Assembly: GCA_945916235.1 (NCBI GenBank)
Contig: CAMEGQ010000004.1
Span: forward strand, 1 to 59,564
Length of the DNA stretch: 59,564 bases
Source: an uncultured Porphyromonadaceae bacterium
Lineage (GTDB): Bacteria > Bacteroidota > Bacteroidia > Bacteroidales > Muribaculaceae
Direction of reading: 5' to 3'
A program made the translations under genes and the position numbers. The notes under the pieces are model-generated. The model made no database searches, had not been told where the DNA came from, and saw only the letters and a program-made list of their open reading frames with translations. Positions 24,569-33,469 of the stretch are shown piece after piece (position 1 is the first letter of the stretch; every line of letters begins with the position of its first letter).

Positions 24569-25837
24569 ATGAAAATCGCAGTAATAGGTGGAGGAATATC
24601 CGGACTCAGTGCCGCTCAATTTCTCGGTGAAAAATATGATGTGACTGTCTTCGAAAAAGACAACCGCCCAGGGGGACTGATCAAGTGCCGCAGAGTCAAC
24701 GGCTCGCTTTTTCATACTTGTGGAGGTCATGTGTTCAATTCAAAAAGAGCTGATGTGCTTGAATGGTTCTGGTCGAAACTGAATCGCGAATCTGATTTCG
24801 TAAAGGCCGACCGAAACTCGGTGGTATACGTTGACAACAAGGGCATGGTGGATGCGGATGGCGACAGCGTAATACCTTATCCGATTGAAAACCATGTGTA
24901 TCTGTTCAATAAAGAGCTTCAGAAAAAGATTATCGACGACTTTGTCAAGATAGCAAAAAATGAAGGTGCGGAGCCGGCAAATTTTGAGGAATTCCTTAAA
25001 AATCGGTTCGGCGCCACGCTCTACGATATTTATTTCAGGCCTTACAATGAAAAGGTCTGGAGAAAAGACTTGAAAAATGTGCCTCTGTCGTGGCTGGAGG
25101 GGAAGTTGCCTATGCCGACTGTCGCGGAGATGATTTTCAACAATATCAATCATGTGAAGGAGAAAGCTTTCGTCCATGCCACATTCTGGTATGAAAAGAA
25201 AGATGGTTCCCAGCATATTATTGACACTCTTTCGGAAGGATTGAATATCAAGTGCGATTCTAAGATAGACAGCATTGAAAAATCCGGCAACGGATGGCTG
25301 GTCAACGGCGAAAGGTTTGACAAAGTGGTGTTCTGCGGCAATATCAAAGACCTGCCGGGCATCTTGAAAGGCGCCGACCTGAGCGAATATACCGACCGTA
25401 TCGCCGCCCTGGAGTATCATGGCACCACGGCTGCATTCTGCGAGATTGATGCCAATCCCTATAGCTGGATATATCAGCCCTCAGGTCGGCATGAAAGCCA
25501 TAGGATCATCTGTACGGGCAACTTCTCGCCAACAAATAATTCGGAAACCTTGCCTAAGGGCAGAATTACGGCTACAGTGGAGTTTACGGATGAAATCTCC
25601 AAGGAAGATATTCTTGACAATCTAAAGAGGATGCCTCTGAATCCCAAATATCTTGACCATCAGTATAATCCATATACTTATCCCGTTCAGAATGCCGATA
25701 CGAGAAAGATGATCCAAACGATGAAACAGCATCTCGCGGGGGATAACTTCTATTTCACCGGACGCTTTGCCGACTGGGAATATTACAACATGGATGTGGC
25801 CATCGGAGCAGCTATGGATTTATGCCGGAGCCTGTGA
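24569..25837 (+). CDS. UDP-galactopyranose-mutase-like FAD protein
   Basis: A 422-residue flavoprotein. The N-terminal dinucleotide fold IAVIGGGISGLSAAQFL with the Glu at the end of strand 2 (VTVFEKDNRPGG) binds FAD. HTCGGHVFNS resembles the GPHIFHT segment of UDP-galactopyranose mutase, and RPYNEKVWRKDL is also shared with that family. Protoporphyrinogen-oxidase-like amine oxidases are the alternative. With a glycosyltransferase beside it, conversion of a nucleotide sugar between ring forms is the best guess. The frame could start at a TTG (24554), but the ATG at 24569 begins directly at the fold. Composition is AT-rich like the preceding gene. Confidence 0.68.
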   Translation: MKIAVIGGGISGLSAAQFLGEKYDVTVFEKDNRPGGLIKCRRVNGSLFHTCGGHVFNSKRADVLEWFWSKLNRESDFVKADRNSVVYVDNKGMVDADGDSVIPYPIENHVYLFNKELQKKIIDDFVKIAKNEGAEPANFEEFLKNRFGATLYDIYFRPYNEKVWRKDLKNVPLSWLEGKLPMPTVAEMIFNNINHVKEKAFVHATFWYEKKDGSQHIIDTLSEGLNIKCDSKIDSIEKSGNGWLVNGERFDKVVFCGNIKDLPGILKGADLSEYTDRIAALEYHGTTAAFCEIDANPYSWIYQPSGRHESHRIICTGNFSPTNNSETLPKGRITATVEFTDEISKEDILDNLKRMPLNPKYLDHQYNPYTYPVQNADTRKMIQTMKQHLAGDNFYFTGRFADWEYYNMDVAIGAAMDLCRSL

Positions 25838-25932
25838 AAAGCGCGACTCGTCGCCGACATTTTTCCGAAGTTGAGCGTTATTACGCAGGGGTGAGGTGGA
25901 ATGTGAATTTTTATGTAACATGAGATCAGATT

Positions 25933-26592
25933 ATGAAACAGCTTTTGATTTTTGACCTTGACGGTACTTTGCTCAACTCTATCGCCGACCTGGGCCATGC
26001 CGCCAACTTCGCCCTGGAGCAGTGTGGCTTCCCCACGCATCCGATTGAGGCCTATCCGCAGTTTGTCGGCAGCGGGGTGACCAAACTGCTTGAACGCGTG
26101 CTTCCGGAAAGTTCGCGCAATCCGGAGCAGGTGGAGGTGATGCGCGGTTATTTCAAGCAGTATTACGGAGAGCACATGACCGACGAGACCAAGCCTTACC
26201 CGGGCATTGTCGACCTTCTGCATAATCTCACCGAACATGGCATCCATGTGGCTGTAGCCTCCAATAAATATCAGAGCGCCGTGGAGCATCTGATTCTCAC
26301 CTGTTTCCCCGACATCCCCTGGGCGGCCATCGAGGGGCATAAAGAGGGGGTGAATGTCAAGCCCGACCCCTCGATTGTGTTCGAGATTCTCGGCAAATGC
26401 CCGACGGCCAAGTCGGAGGTGCTCTATGTGGGCGATTCGGGAATCGACATGGAGACAGCCCGTCGCGCATGTGTTGAGTCGGTAGGCGTCACCTGGGGTT
26501 TCCGCCCGGTGGCCGAGCTGCGGGCTTGCAATGCTGACCATATCGTAGAGACCACAGGCCAGATTCTCCGCCTTGCCTTGGGCGAAGACTGA
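25933..26592 (+). CDS. gph: Phosphoglycolate phosphatase-like HAD hydrolase
   Basis: A 219-residue HAD hydrolase with nucleophile motif DLDGTLLNS (Asp9, Asp11), motif II VASNK, motif III Lys in VKPDPS and motif IV GDSGIDMETA, plus a type I cap containing GSGVTKLLERVLP. This matches phosphoglycolate phosphatase, which removes 2-phosphoglycolate formed during DNA repair. HAD substrate specificity is hard to read from sequence, so another small phosphate ester is possible. It resumes the higher-GC composition of the region after the AT-rich pair and has 95 bases of non-coding DNA before it. Confidence 0.82.
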   Translation: MKQLLIFDLDGTLLNSIADLGHAANFALEQCGFPTHPIEAYPQFVGSGVTKLLERVLPESSRNPEQVEVMRGYFKQYYGEHMTDETKPYPGIVDLLHNLTEHGIHVAVASNKYQSAVEHLILTCFPDIPWAAIEGHKEGVNVKPDPSIVFEILGKCPTAKSEVLYVGDSGIDMETARRACVESVGVTWGFRPVAELRACNADHIVETTGQILRLALGED

Positions 26593-26727
26593 ATTTAAGA
26601 TGGAGGGAAGGCTCCGCCGGTATCCCTGATCCTCCTGCTCGTGGACATTGCCGTAGGCATACCCTTTCATACGGAAAATTGTGAAAAAAAATCCGCAATT
26701 ATAAGCTGCTATTCCCCACAAAAAGCG

Positions 26728-26735
26728 TACCTTTG
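26728..26735 (+). promoter_or_regulatory. -7 box for the YidE-type transporter
   Basis: TACCTTTG matches TAnnTTTG, 60 bases before the ATG. No clear -33 box. Confidence 0.5.
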
Positions 26736-26794
26736 CAGTTGAAAATGCGCCGGTAAGCGCATGTGATTGGCTATCAAATTTTTAAGGTAAATAC

Positions 26795-28456
26795 ATGGAT
26801 TTCCTGACTGACCTTTTTCTCCCCGGTCAAACTTCGCTGGCATCCACTCTCGTGCTGCTGTCGTTTGTCATAGCTGTAGGTTTGTGGCTGGGCAAAATGA
26901 AAATCGGAGGCGTGTCGCTCGGCGTCACTTTCGTCCTCTTCGTTGGTATTCTAATGGGCCATTTCGGCTATGAAATCAATTCCGACGTGCTCAAATTTGT
27001 GCGCGAATTCGGTCTAATCATCTTCATCTTCGCCATCGGTCTGCAGGTCGGCCCGGGCTTCTTCTCGGCCTTCAAGCAGGGCGGTATCCGCCTGAATATG
27101 CTGGCGGTGCTGGGAATTGTGCTCAATGTGGCTATCGTGGTCAGCATCTATTATATCGACGGTACCACCTCGATGAATGCTCTGGTAGGCGTCATGTCGG
27201 GTGCCGTGACCAATACCCCCGGTCTTGCCGCCGCTCAGCAGGCTGCCTCCGACATCAATGCAGTCAATACCATGTCGATGGGTTACGCTGCCGCTTACCC
27301 TCTCGGCGTGCTCGGCATAATCGCTTCGATTCTTCTGATAAAGGTAATCTTCCGCGTCAACGTCAACGATGAAATAGCTGAAATCGAGCGCGAGCGTGAA
27401 GACAGTGAGGCCAAGCCTTATGTCGTCTCCTTCGAGGTTGTCAACCACCTTATCGAAGGGAAAACGCTGCTTCAGCTCCACGACATCATACATTGCGAAT
27501 TCGTGGTGTCGCGACTGATGAAGGGCGACGGCGAGATTATCATCCCCAAGTCGAGCACTCAGATCCATGTTGGCGACAAGCTGTATATCGTGATGGGCGC
27601 TCAGGATGAGCCGAGCTTCAACGCCGTGCTGGGCAACCCGATTCAGATGGGCGATGAGGAATGGAACGAGGTGGCTCCCTCCAATGTGGTCTCGCGCCGC
27701 ATCATCATGACCCGCAGCGAATACAATGGTGTGGCTCTCGGCGCCCTGCGTCTGCATAAGGGCTACAATCTTAACTGCACCCGCGTAAACCGTGCAGGCG
27801 TCGAGCTGCTGGCTTCTCCCGGTCTGCGTCTGCAGATGGGCGACCGCCTTACCGTGGTCGGCGATATCAATGATATCGACCGCCTGGCCTCCAAGCTCGG
27901 CAACTCGATGAAGCGTCTCAATCAGCCTAACCTTATTACCATCTTCGTCGGTATCCTGTTCGGTATCGTGCTTGGCTCGATAGATATAGGCTTCGGAATG
28001 AAGCTCGGCCTGGCAGGCGGTCCGCTTGTAGTGGCTATCCTCCTGAGCCGCTTCGGATATAAATTCAAACTGGTCACCTACACCTCATCGTCGGCTTCGC
28101 TGATGCTCCGCGAACTGGGCATCTGCCTCTTCCTTGCAGCCGTCGGCATCGGTGCCGGCAAAGGATTCGCGGCCACGGTGTTCAACTATACCGGTATGTG
28201 GTGGGTAATCTGGGGCTTCATCATCACCTTTGTGCCGCTGATGGTCATCGGTTGTATCGCCCGCGGAGTCTATAAGATCAATTATCTGACCATCATGGGT
28301 ATGATGTCGGGATCGTATACCGACCCGCCAGCTCTGGCCTATGCAGGCGGTTCTACCGGCAGCGATGCTCCCGCCGTATCCTACTCAACGGTCTATCCTC
28401 TGACGATGTTCTTGCGCGTGGTAGCTGCCCAGGCTCTCGTGCTGCTGCTCATGTAG
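26795..28456 (+). CDS. YidE/AspT-family transporter with two RCK_C domains
   Basis: A 553-residue inner-membrane protein with the AspT duplication layout: five to six membrane segments (about 18-185), two TrkA_C/RCK_C domains (about 205-290 and 295-375, ending KLYIVMGAQ and DRLTVVGD), then a second membrane block (about 385-553). Signature segments GAVTNTPGLAAAQ and GSYTDPPALAYA are the paired Asp/Ala-exchanger motifs. The family includes aspartate:alanine antiporters, but most members have no known substrate. The C-terminal domains may bind a nucleotide or ion. Its stop converges on a small minus-strand gene. Confidence 0.88.
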   Translation: MDFLTDLFLPGQTSLASTLVLLSFVIAVGLWLGKMKIGGVSLGVTFVLFVGILMGHFGYEINSDVLKFVREFGLIIFIFAIGLQVGPGFFSAFKQGGIRLNMLAVLGIVLNVAIVVSIYYIDGTTSMNALVGVMSGAVTNTPGLAAAQQAASDINAVNTMSMGYAAAYPLGVLGIIASILLIKVIFRVNVNDEIAEIEREREDSEAKPYVVSFEVVNHLIEGKTLLQLHDIIHCEFVVSRLMKGDGEIIIPKSSTQIHVGDKLYIVMGAQDEPSFNAVLGNPIQMGDEEWNEVAPSNVVSRRIIMTRSEYNGVALGALRLHKGYNLNCTRVNRAGVELLASPGLRLQMGDRLTVVGDINDIDRLASKLGNSMKRLNQPNLITIFVGILFGIVLGSIDIGFGMKLGLAGGPLVVAILLSRFGYKFKLVTYTSSSASLMLRELGICLFLAAVGIGAGKGFAATVFNYTGMWWVIWGFIITFVPLMVIGCIARGVYKINYLTIMGMMSGSYTDPPALAYAGGSTGSDAPAVSYSTVYPLTMFLRVVAAQALVLLLM

Positions 28457-28473
28457 ACTTTACGGAAACTGTC

Positions 28474-28764
28474 TTAGGCCACTGAGAGCATGGGGCGCTG
28501 ACGGGCTACGCGGATGGTGCGGCGTGTGCTCCACCCCTGCGAGGCGTTGCGAATCCGCAGGCTCAGCAGTCCGGGGATGTCGCCAAGCATCGAACGCACA
28601 GAGCTCAGCAGATCTTCCATCGAGCCGATTCCTGATATCATACGTTCGCATACCGTGCGGCCGCACCGACTTACGGTGACAAACATGCGGTCGGTAGCGC
28701 TGATTGTGCCTGCTTCCCCTGCGCCACAGGAGAGAGCGCTTATGTAATGCTGCAAAGGATTCAT
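28474..28764 (-). CDS. Small conserved-looking protein of unknown function
   Basis: A 96-residue basic protein with no signal peptide or membrane segment. The sequence has a regular alpha/beta look: MFVTVSRCGRTVCERMISGIGSMEDLLSSV, then LRIRNASQGWST. The ending 'IRNxSQGWS' reminds me of short Bacteroidales proteins annotated only as hypothetical, which supports it being real. A -7 box (TAAATTTG on the minus strand at 28821-28814) lies 50 bases upstream. It converges on the transporter gene with 17 bases between stops. Function unknown. Confidence 0.65.
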   Translation of the reverse strand: MNPLQHYISALSCGAGEAGTISATDRMFVTVSRCGRTVCERMISGIGSMEDLLSSVRSMLGDIPGLLSLRIRNASQGWSTRRTIRVARQRPMLSVA

Positions 28765-29125
28765 AATTTTCAGGTTTTAAGTGTTGCGGAAGTCGTTGTT
28801 TCTGATGACATTGCAAATTTAAGCCTCCGCCTGGGCGGGATTCTGGCACCCCTGCGTGAAATGTAGTTAAATCTATCCTGCTGAGGGTTGAATGGGCGCT
28901 AAATGTGTGCAATTTGCGCCGAAAGGGGTGTATACATTAAACTTTTTTGGGCGATTACAACCCAGGGCAACCGGATAAATTGCCAGTCCCGTCACTTTTG
29001 CTTAACTTCGCATACCGACAAGGCGCCAGGCATCAACAAGGCGTCAGGCCTCGACAAGGCGCCATGAGCGTATGCGGCTTTTTGGCTACCACTCACCCTA
29101 ACCCACACCCAAACCGATCGACACG
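28765..29125. other. Divergent intergenic region
   Basis: This 361-bp gap separates the small minus-strand gene from the GH43 gene. It holds the minus-strand -7 box TAAATTTG (28821-28814), a weak plus-strand -7-like TAACTTCG near 29003 and the 18-bp tandem repeat at 29018. No gene or RNA is recognised. Confidence 0.5.
29018..29065. repeat. 18-bp tandem repeat, about 2.6 copies, upstream of the GH43 gene
   Basis: ACAAGGCGCCAGGCATCA (29018-29035), ACAAGGCGTCAGGCCTCG (29036-29053) and ACAAGGCGCCAT (29054-29065). It ends 60 bases before the start codon, within the probable leader. Confidence 0.7.
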
Positions 29126-30112
29126 ATGAAAAAAGTAATGATGTTTATTCTCGGTCAGGCCTTCAGCTGTCTGGCTCTTTGTGCACAGTCAGTGGTGCCT
29201 GCCACTCCTATATCAGGCATCGGCAATCCATGCTTCCCCGGATGGTATGCCGATCCCGAGGGGATAGTCTTTGGCAATACGCTCTATGTCTACCCCACGC
29301 GCAGTCTCCCATATAAGCAACAGACCGCCATGGACTGCTTCTCGACCACCGATCTCAAACACTGGACCAAGCATGAGAATATCATCAACAACGACGAAGT
29401 AAAATGGGCCTGGGGCGCAATGTGGGCTCCGTCGGTAATCGAAAAAGATGGTAAATACTACTTCTTCTTCGGGGCAAACGATGTTCACCAGGGCGAAGTG
29501 GGCGGTATCGGCGTAGCTGTCAGCGACCGCCCCGACGGACCATTCAAAGACCTCCTTGGACGTCCGCTCATCAGCGATATTGTCAACGGCGCCCAACCCA
29601 TCGACCAGTTTGTATTCCGCGACAAAGACGGCAGCTACTATATGTACTACGGCGGCTGGCGCCATTGCAACATCGTCAGGCTCGCTGACGATTTCCGCTC
29701 GCTTGTCCCCTTCCCCGACGGCACTATATATAAGGAAGTTACGCCCAAGGGCTACGTGGAAGGCCCGTTTATGCTGGTCAAAGACGGCAAATATTACTTC
29801 ATGTGGAGCGAAGGCACCTGGACAGCCGATGACTACCGTGTAGCCTATGCCATCGCTGATTCCCCCTTCGGCCCCTTCGAGCGCATCGGCACTATCCTTG
29901 AGTCTGACCCCGCAATAGCCACCGGCGCAGGCCACCATTCGGTAGTACGTTTCACTGACGGCCGCTATTTTATTGTATATCACCGCCATCCGCTGGGTGC
30001 CACCGACGGAAACAACCGCGTGACCTGCATCGACGAGCTTCAGTTTGACGCCGACGGCAAGATCCTCCCCGTGAAAATGACCTTCACCGGCCCCGCCTCC
30101 GCCACCTTCTGA
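29126..30112 (+). CDS. Secreted glycoside hydrolase family 43 enzyme
   Basis: A 328-residue five-bladed beta-propeller hydrolase with a signal peptide (about 1-20, cleavage near LCAQS). The GH43 triad is visible: catalytic base Asp43 in YADPEG, pKa modulator Asp in QPIDQFVF (near 167) and acid Glu in YVEGPFML (near 207). W-rich GAMWAPSV is also typical. Family members cut arabinose or xylose (sometimes galactose) from plant glycans. The signal peptide sends it to the periplasm or surface. No Sus locus adjoins it; the SusCD operon lies 16 kb away, so a functional link is uncertain. Confidence 0.9.
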   Translation: MKKVMMFILGQAFSCLALCAQSVVPATPISGIGNPCFPGWYADPEGIVFGNTLYVYPTRSLPYKQQTAMDCFSTTDLKHWTKHENIINNDEVKWAWGAMWAPSVIEKDGKYYFFFGANDVHQGEVGGIGVAVSDRPDGPFKDLLGRPLISDIVNGAQPIDQFVFRDKDGSYYMYYGGWRHCNIVRLADDFRSLVPFPDGTIYKEVTPKGYVEGPFMLVKDGKYYFMWSEGTWTADDYRVAYAIADSPFGPFERIGTILESDPAIATGAGHHSVVRFTDGRYFIVYHRHPLGATDGNNRVTCIDELQFDADGKILPVKMTFTGPASATF

Positions 30113-30317
30113 CCCTTCCCTAATGCTACGGCTGAACCGTTGTCTGAAGTAATTGCAATAAATTGAAAATTGAAAATGAATTCGGTTGAACAGCACGCCT
30201 TAAAGGTTGAGGCGGGCTACATCGGGGAGTCTCATGGATTAACGCCGATAACGCGCAGGTATACGCGATAAATAGCGATTCTCGGGCGGAGGGCAAGGGA
30301 ATTACAAAAAAAATTCG

Positions 30318-30325
30318 TAATTTTG
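30318..30325 (+). promoter_or_regulatory. -7 box for pheS
   Basis: TAATTTTG matches the consensus, 35 bases upstream of the pheS ATG. The rest of the 247-bp gap after the GH43 gene shows nothing distinct. Confidence 0.5.
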
Positions 30326-30359
30326 CAGGAAATATCAACGCTAACAAGACATCATCGCA

Positions 30360-31379
30360 ATGCTTGACAAGATAAAAGCCTTACAGGCTGAAATAGCGGC
30401 AGTTACAGCTTCCAACGCTGATGAGGTGGAAGCTCTGCGCCTTAAGTACCTCAGCAAGAAGGGTGCCGTCAATGCCCTCATGGCCGATTTCCGCAATGTC
30501 CCCGCCGACCAGAAAAAGGAGGTGGGCATGGCCATCAACGAGCTGAAAAACTTTGCCACTGAAAAGATCAACACCCTCAAGGCCGCTACCGACCTGGCCG
30601 AGGACGCCGACGATCTGCTCGATATGACCCGCACGGCGGCTCCGGTGCCTCTGGGTACCCGCCACCCGCTCTCGTTGGTGCGCGACGAAATCGTCGCCAT
30701 CTTCCGTCGCCTCGGATATGTGGTGGAGCAGGGTCCTGAGGTGGAAGACGACTGGCACGTATTCTCCGCGCTCAACTTCGCTGCCGACCATCCGGCTCGC
30801 GACATGCAGGATACCTTCTTCATCCAGCGTAACCCCGACGTGCTGCTGCGCACCCACACTTCATCGGTGCAAACCCGCGTGATGGAGCGTTCCAAACCGC
30901 CGATCCGCATCCTCTGCCCGGGCCGCGTCTACCGTAACGAGGCCATCTCGGCCCGCGCCCACTGCTTCTTCCATCAGGTGGAAGGGCTATACATCGACAA
31001 GGGCGTATCCTTCGCCGACCTCAATCAGACGCTGCTCTATTTCGCCCGCGAAATGTTCGGCGCCGATACCAAGATACGTCTCCGTCCGAGCTATTTCCCC
31101 TTCACCGAGCCTTCGGCAGAAATGGACATCTCCTGTACCATCTGCGGCGGCAAGGGTTGCCCGCTCTGTAAAGGCACAGGATGGGTGGAAATCCTCGGCT
31201 GCGGCATGGTCGACCCCAATGTGCTCGACGCCTGCGGTATCGACGCGAAGGAGTACAACGGTTTTGCTTTAGGTATGGGCATCGAACGTATCGCCAACCT
31301 GAAATATCGCGTCAACGACCTGCGTCTCTTCTCGGAAAACGATGTGAGATTCCTTGAGGAGTTCACCCACGCTCATTGA
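30360..31379 (+). CDS. pheS: Phenylalanyl-tRNA synthetase alpha subunit
   Basis: A 339-residue class II synthetase subunit charging tRNA-Phe. The N-terminal coiled coil (about 1-85) binds tRNA, followed by HPLSLVRDEIVAIFRRLGY, motif 2 (CPGRVYRNEAISARAHCFFHQVEGL) with the Phe-pocket FTEPSAEMDI, and motif 3 GMGIERIANLKYRVNDLR. A CxxC-x-CxxC cluster, CTICGGKGCPLC (near 259-270), is a frequent insertion in Bacteroidetes PheS. The beta subunit is not in the window. It is complete and of usual length. Confidence 0.97.
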   Translation: MLDKIKALQAEIAAVTASNADEVEALRLKYLSKKGAVNALMADFRNVPADQKKEVGMAINELKNFATEKINTLKAATDLAEDADDLLDMTRTAAPVPLGTRHPLSLVRDEIVAIFRRLGYVVEQGPEVEDDWHVFSALNFAADHPARDMQDTFFIQRNPDVLLRTHTSSVQTRVMERSKPPIRILCPGRVYRNEAISARAHCFFHQVEGLYIDKGVSFADLNQTLLYFAREMFGADTKIRLRPSYFPFTEPSAEMDISCTICGGKGCPLCKGTGWVEILGCGMVDPNVLDACGIDAKEYNGFALGMGIERIANLKYRVNDLRLFSENDVRFLEEFTHAH

Positions 31380-31417
31380 TGTGAGACTGTCACGAAAACA
31401 ATTTAACTGAACCCCAT

Positions 31418-31447
31418 AAGCGCCCGCCGCATTGCGGCAGGGCGCTT
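31418..31447 (+). terminator. Probable terminator after pheS
   Basis: AAGCGCCC (31418-31425) pairs with GGGCGCTT (31440-31447), with GCCGC/GCGGC extending the stem. There is no T-run, so termination may be partial; nth starts only 15 bases later. Confidence 0.5.
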
Positions 31448-31461
31448 CAGCATCCGGCCAT

Positions 31462-32103
31462 ATGACCATCAAAGAAAGGTATAAACGCACATTCGAGCTC
31501 CTCGACGAGGCGATTCCCGAGCCTCAGACCGAGCTTCATTACGACACTCCATTCCATCTGCTTGTGGCGGTGATACTGTCGGCGCAATGCACAGACAAGC
31601 GCGTCAATATGGTCACTCCGCCTCTGTTTGAGGCCTTTCCTGACGCTCAGACGCTCGCGGCGGCTCAGCCCGAGGCCGTCTACGAATACATCAAGTCTGT
31701 ATCGTATCCCAACAATAAGACGCGCTCGCTCATCGGGGCTGCCAAGACGATCGTCGAGCAGTTCGGCGGCGAAGTGCCCGACAATATCGACGACCTTCTG
31801 AAGATTCCCGGCGTCGGACGCAAGACGGCCAACGTGATGCTCGCAGTGGTGTGGCATCGCGCCGCCATGCCGGTGGATACCCATGTGTTCCGCGTGGCCG
31901 AGCGCATAGGGCTCACTACCAACTCGCGCACCCCCTTCCAGACTGAGCAGACTCTGGTGAAGCATATACCCGGCGACAAGCTCCCCACGGCCCACCATCA
32001 GCTCATCCTCCACGGACGCTACACCTGCAAGGCCCGCAAGCCCGAATGTCTCGACTGCGCGCTGAAGGATGTATGCCGCATGTATAATAAAAAGAAATCA
32101 TAA
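31462..32103 (+). CDS. nth: Endonuclease III (DNA glycosylase/AP lyase)
   Basis: A 213-residue base-excision repair enzyme that removes oxidised pyrimidines. It has the helix-hairpin-helix LKIPGVGRKTANVML with catalytic Lys (about 120), catalytic Asp in VDTHVFRVAERIGL (about 138) and the four-Cys [4Fe-4S] loop CKARKPECLDCALKDVC (about 188-204). LSAQCTDKRVN is the usual N-terminal motif. The start at 31462 (MTIKERY) gives the family length; an upstream extension of ten residues would lie in the terminator. Its end overlaps the possible start of the next gene by 35 bases. Confidence 0.95.
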   Translation: MTIKERYKRTFELLDEAIPEPQTELHYDTPFHLLVAVILSAQCTDKRVNMVTPPLFEAFPDAQTLAAAQPEAVYEYIKSVSYPNNKTRSLIGAAKTIVEQFGGEVPDNIDDLLKIPGVGRKTANVMLAVVWHRAAMPVDTHVFRVAERIGLTTNSRTPFQTEQTLVKHIPGDKLPTAHHQLILHGRYTCKARKPECLDCALKDVCRMYNKKKS

Positions 32104-32830
32104 TCTCAACAAAGATAGCCTCCCCGACCCGGAGCATCACTCAGCGGTGGAAACTACATTCCTGTTCATCATCGAAGTAATCGGCACCTTCGCGTTTGCC
32201 ATCAGCGGCATCCGTCTGGCGGCATTCAAGAATTTCGACTGGTTCGGGGCCTACACAGTCGGCCTGGTCACTGCCATCGGCGGCGGTACGCTCCGCGACC
32301 TTCTGCTGGGCATCGACGTATTCTGGATGCAGCAGTGGAGCTATCTGGCCGTCACCGGCGTGGCCCTCGCCATCGTCATCATTTTCAGGCGCATGCTGGT
32401 CAGCAACAACAGGATGCTCTTCGTATTCGATACGCTGGGTCTGGCCCTGTTTGTGGTCATCGGCATCCAGAAATCCATCGCCTGCGATTATCCCATGTGG
32501 GTGGCCATCGTAATGGGGCTCATCACCGGCTCGTTTGGCGGCGTGCTCCGCGACATCCTGATTAATTCCGAACCGCTCTTCTTCCGCAAGGACATCTATG
32601 CTACAGCCTGCTTCGCCGGAGGTGTGGTCTACTGGATAGCCCTGGCCTGCGGATGCTCAGACATTGTGCAGCAACTGGCGTGTGCCGTGACGGTTATCGC
32701 CCTGAGAATGTGTGCCTTGCAATGGAACTGGCATCTGCCCGTGCTCTCCTACGGTCCCGAACCCAACGGCAGCCATGGCTCAGACGTCCCCGCTGAAACT
32801 TCTACCGACGCTTCTACTGAAGAAAAATAA
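32069..32830 (+). CDS. TRIC/UPF0126-type membrane channel protein
   Basis: Up to 253 residues with seven membrane segments and the duplicated TRIC motif: GGGTLRDLLLGIDVFW in the first half and GSFGGVLRDILINSEPLFFRK in the second. Bacterial members form trimeric monovalent-cation channels. The longest frame starts at an ATG (32069) inside nth, giving about 26 non-conserved residues. A GTG at 32147, right before ETTFLFIIEVIGTFAFAISG, is a plausible alternative start. The C-terminal tail is Ser/Thr/Glu-rich. The GtrA gene follows 9 bases later. Confidence 0.85.
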   Translation: MYAACIIKRNHNLNKDSLPDPEHHSAVETTFLFIIEVIGTFAFAISGIRLAAFKNFDWFGAYTVGLVTAIGGGTLRDLLLGIDVFWMQQWSYLAVTGVALAIVIIFRRMLVSNNRMLFVFDTLGLALFVVIGIQKSIACDYPMWVAIVMGLITGSFGGVLRDILINSEPLFFRKDIYATACFAGGVVYWIALACGCSDIVQQLACAVTVIALRMCALQWNWHLPVLSYGPEPNGSHGSDVPAETSTDASTEEK

Positions 32831-32839
32831 CCACATACC

Positions 32840-33307
32840 ATGAACACTACCGGCCTGAAACGGCACATTCCGCACATGACCCGCGACCAACAGATTGAAT
32901 TTCTGAAATTTATCATAGTCGGCGGCATCAATACCATGGTCACCCTGGTGGTGATTTTCGTTTGCAAGTCGCTGCTCGACGTGAACCCCTACCTGTCGAA
33001 TGCCTGGGGCTATGTGGCCGGTGTGACCAACTCGTTCATCTGGAATCGCCTGTGGGTGTTCCATTCTTCGGGCAGGATTCAGAGCGAAGCGCCGAGGTTT
33101 ATCCTCGGATTCGCCGTCTGCTATCTGCTCCAGCTGGCCTTTGTGTGGGGCGTGACCAATCTGACGCCGCTTGGGTCAATGGAGTGGGACATCAAAGGGT
33201 TCACCCTGTCGGGTTACGGAGTCGCCACGCTCGGCGGCATGTGTGTCTACACCCTTTGCAACTACTTCTACAACCGCCGCATCGCCTTCCGACGCAAAAA
33301 GAGCTGA
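32840..33307 (+). CDS. GtrA-family membrane protein
   Basis: A 155-residue protein with four membrane segments, starting in the GtrA pattern FLKFIIVGGINTMVTLVV and keeping the N-SF-WNRLWVF motif (NSFIWNRLWVFHS) and a C-terminal NYFYNRRIAFRRKK. GtrA proteins are thought to help polyprenyl-phosphate-linked sugars cross the inner membrane or to partner with glycosyltransferases. No partner adjoins it, but the window also holds a polyprenyl-phosphate locus at 44-49 kb. Co-transcription with the TRIC-like gene is likely from the 9-base gap. Confidence 0.85.
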   Translation: MNTTGLKRHIPHMTRDQQIEFLKFIIVGGINTMVTLVVIFVCKSLLDVNPYLSNAWGYVAGVTNSFIWNRLWVFHSSGRIQSEAPRFILGFAVCYLLQLAFVWGVTNLTPLGSMEWDIKGFTLSGYGVATLGGMCVYTLCNYFYNRRIAFRRKKS

Positions 33308-33444
33308 CTCCTCCGCAATAGCAGGACCTAAATTCGGGGTCGGTATGCCCTTGAAAGCCTCCTGCAACGGCTTAAATCGGGATTTTTCCCGGTTCGGGCG
33401 CAAAATTTCGGCCGGGGGATGAGAAATATTCCGCGGAAAATTCT

Positions 33445-33452
33445 TACATTTG
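33445..33452 (+). promoter_or_regulatory. -7 box for the coiled-coil/zapA unit
   Basis: TACATTTG lies 17 bases before the ATG at 33470, so the predicted leader is very short. No clear -33 box. Confidence 0.5.
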
Positions 33453-33469
33453 TAAAAATTTGGATAAGT

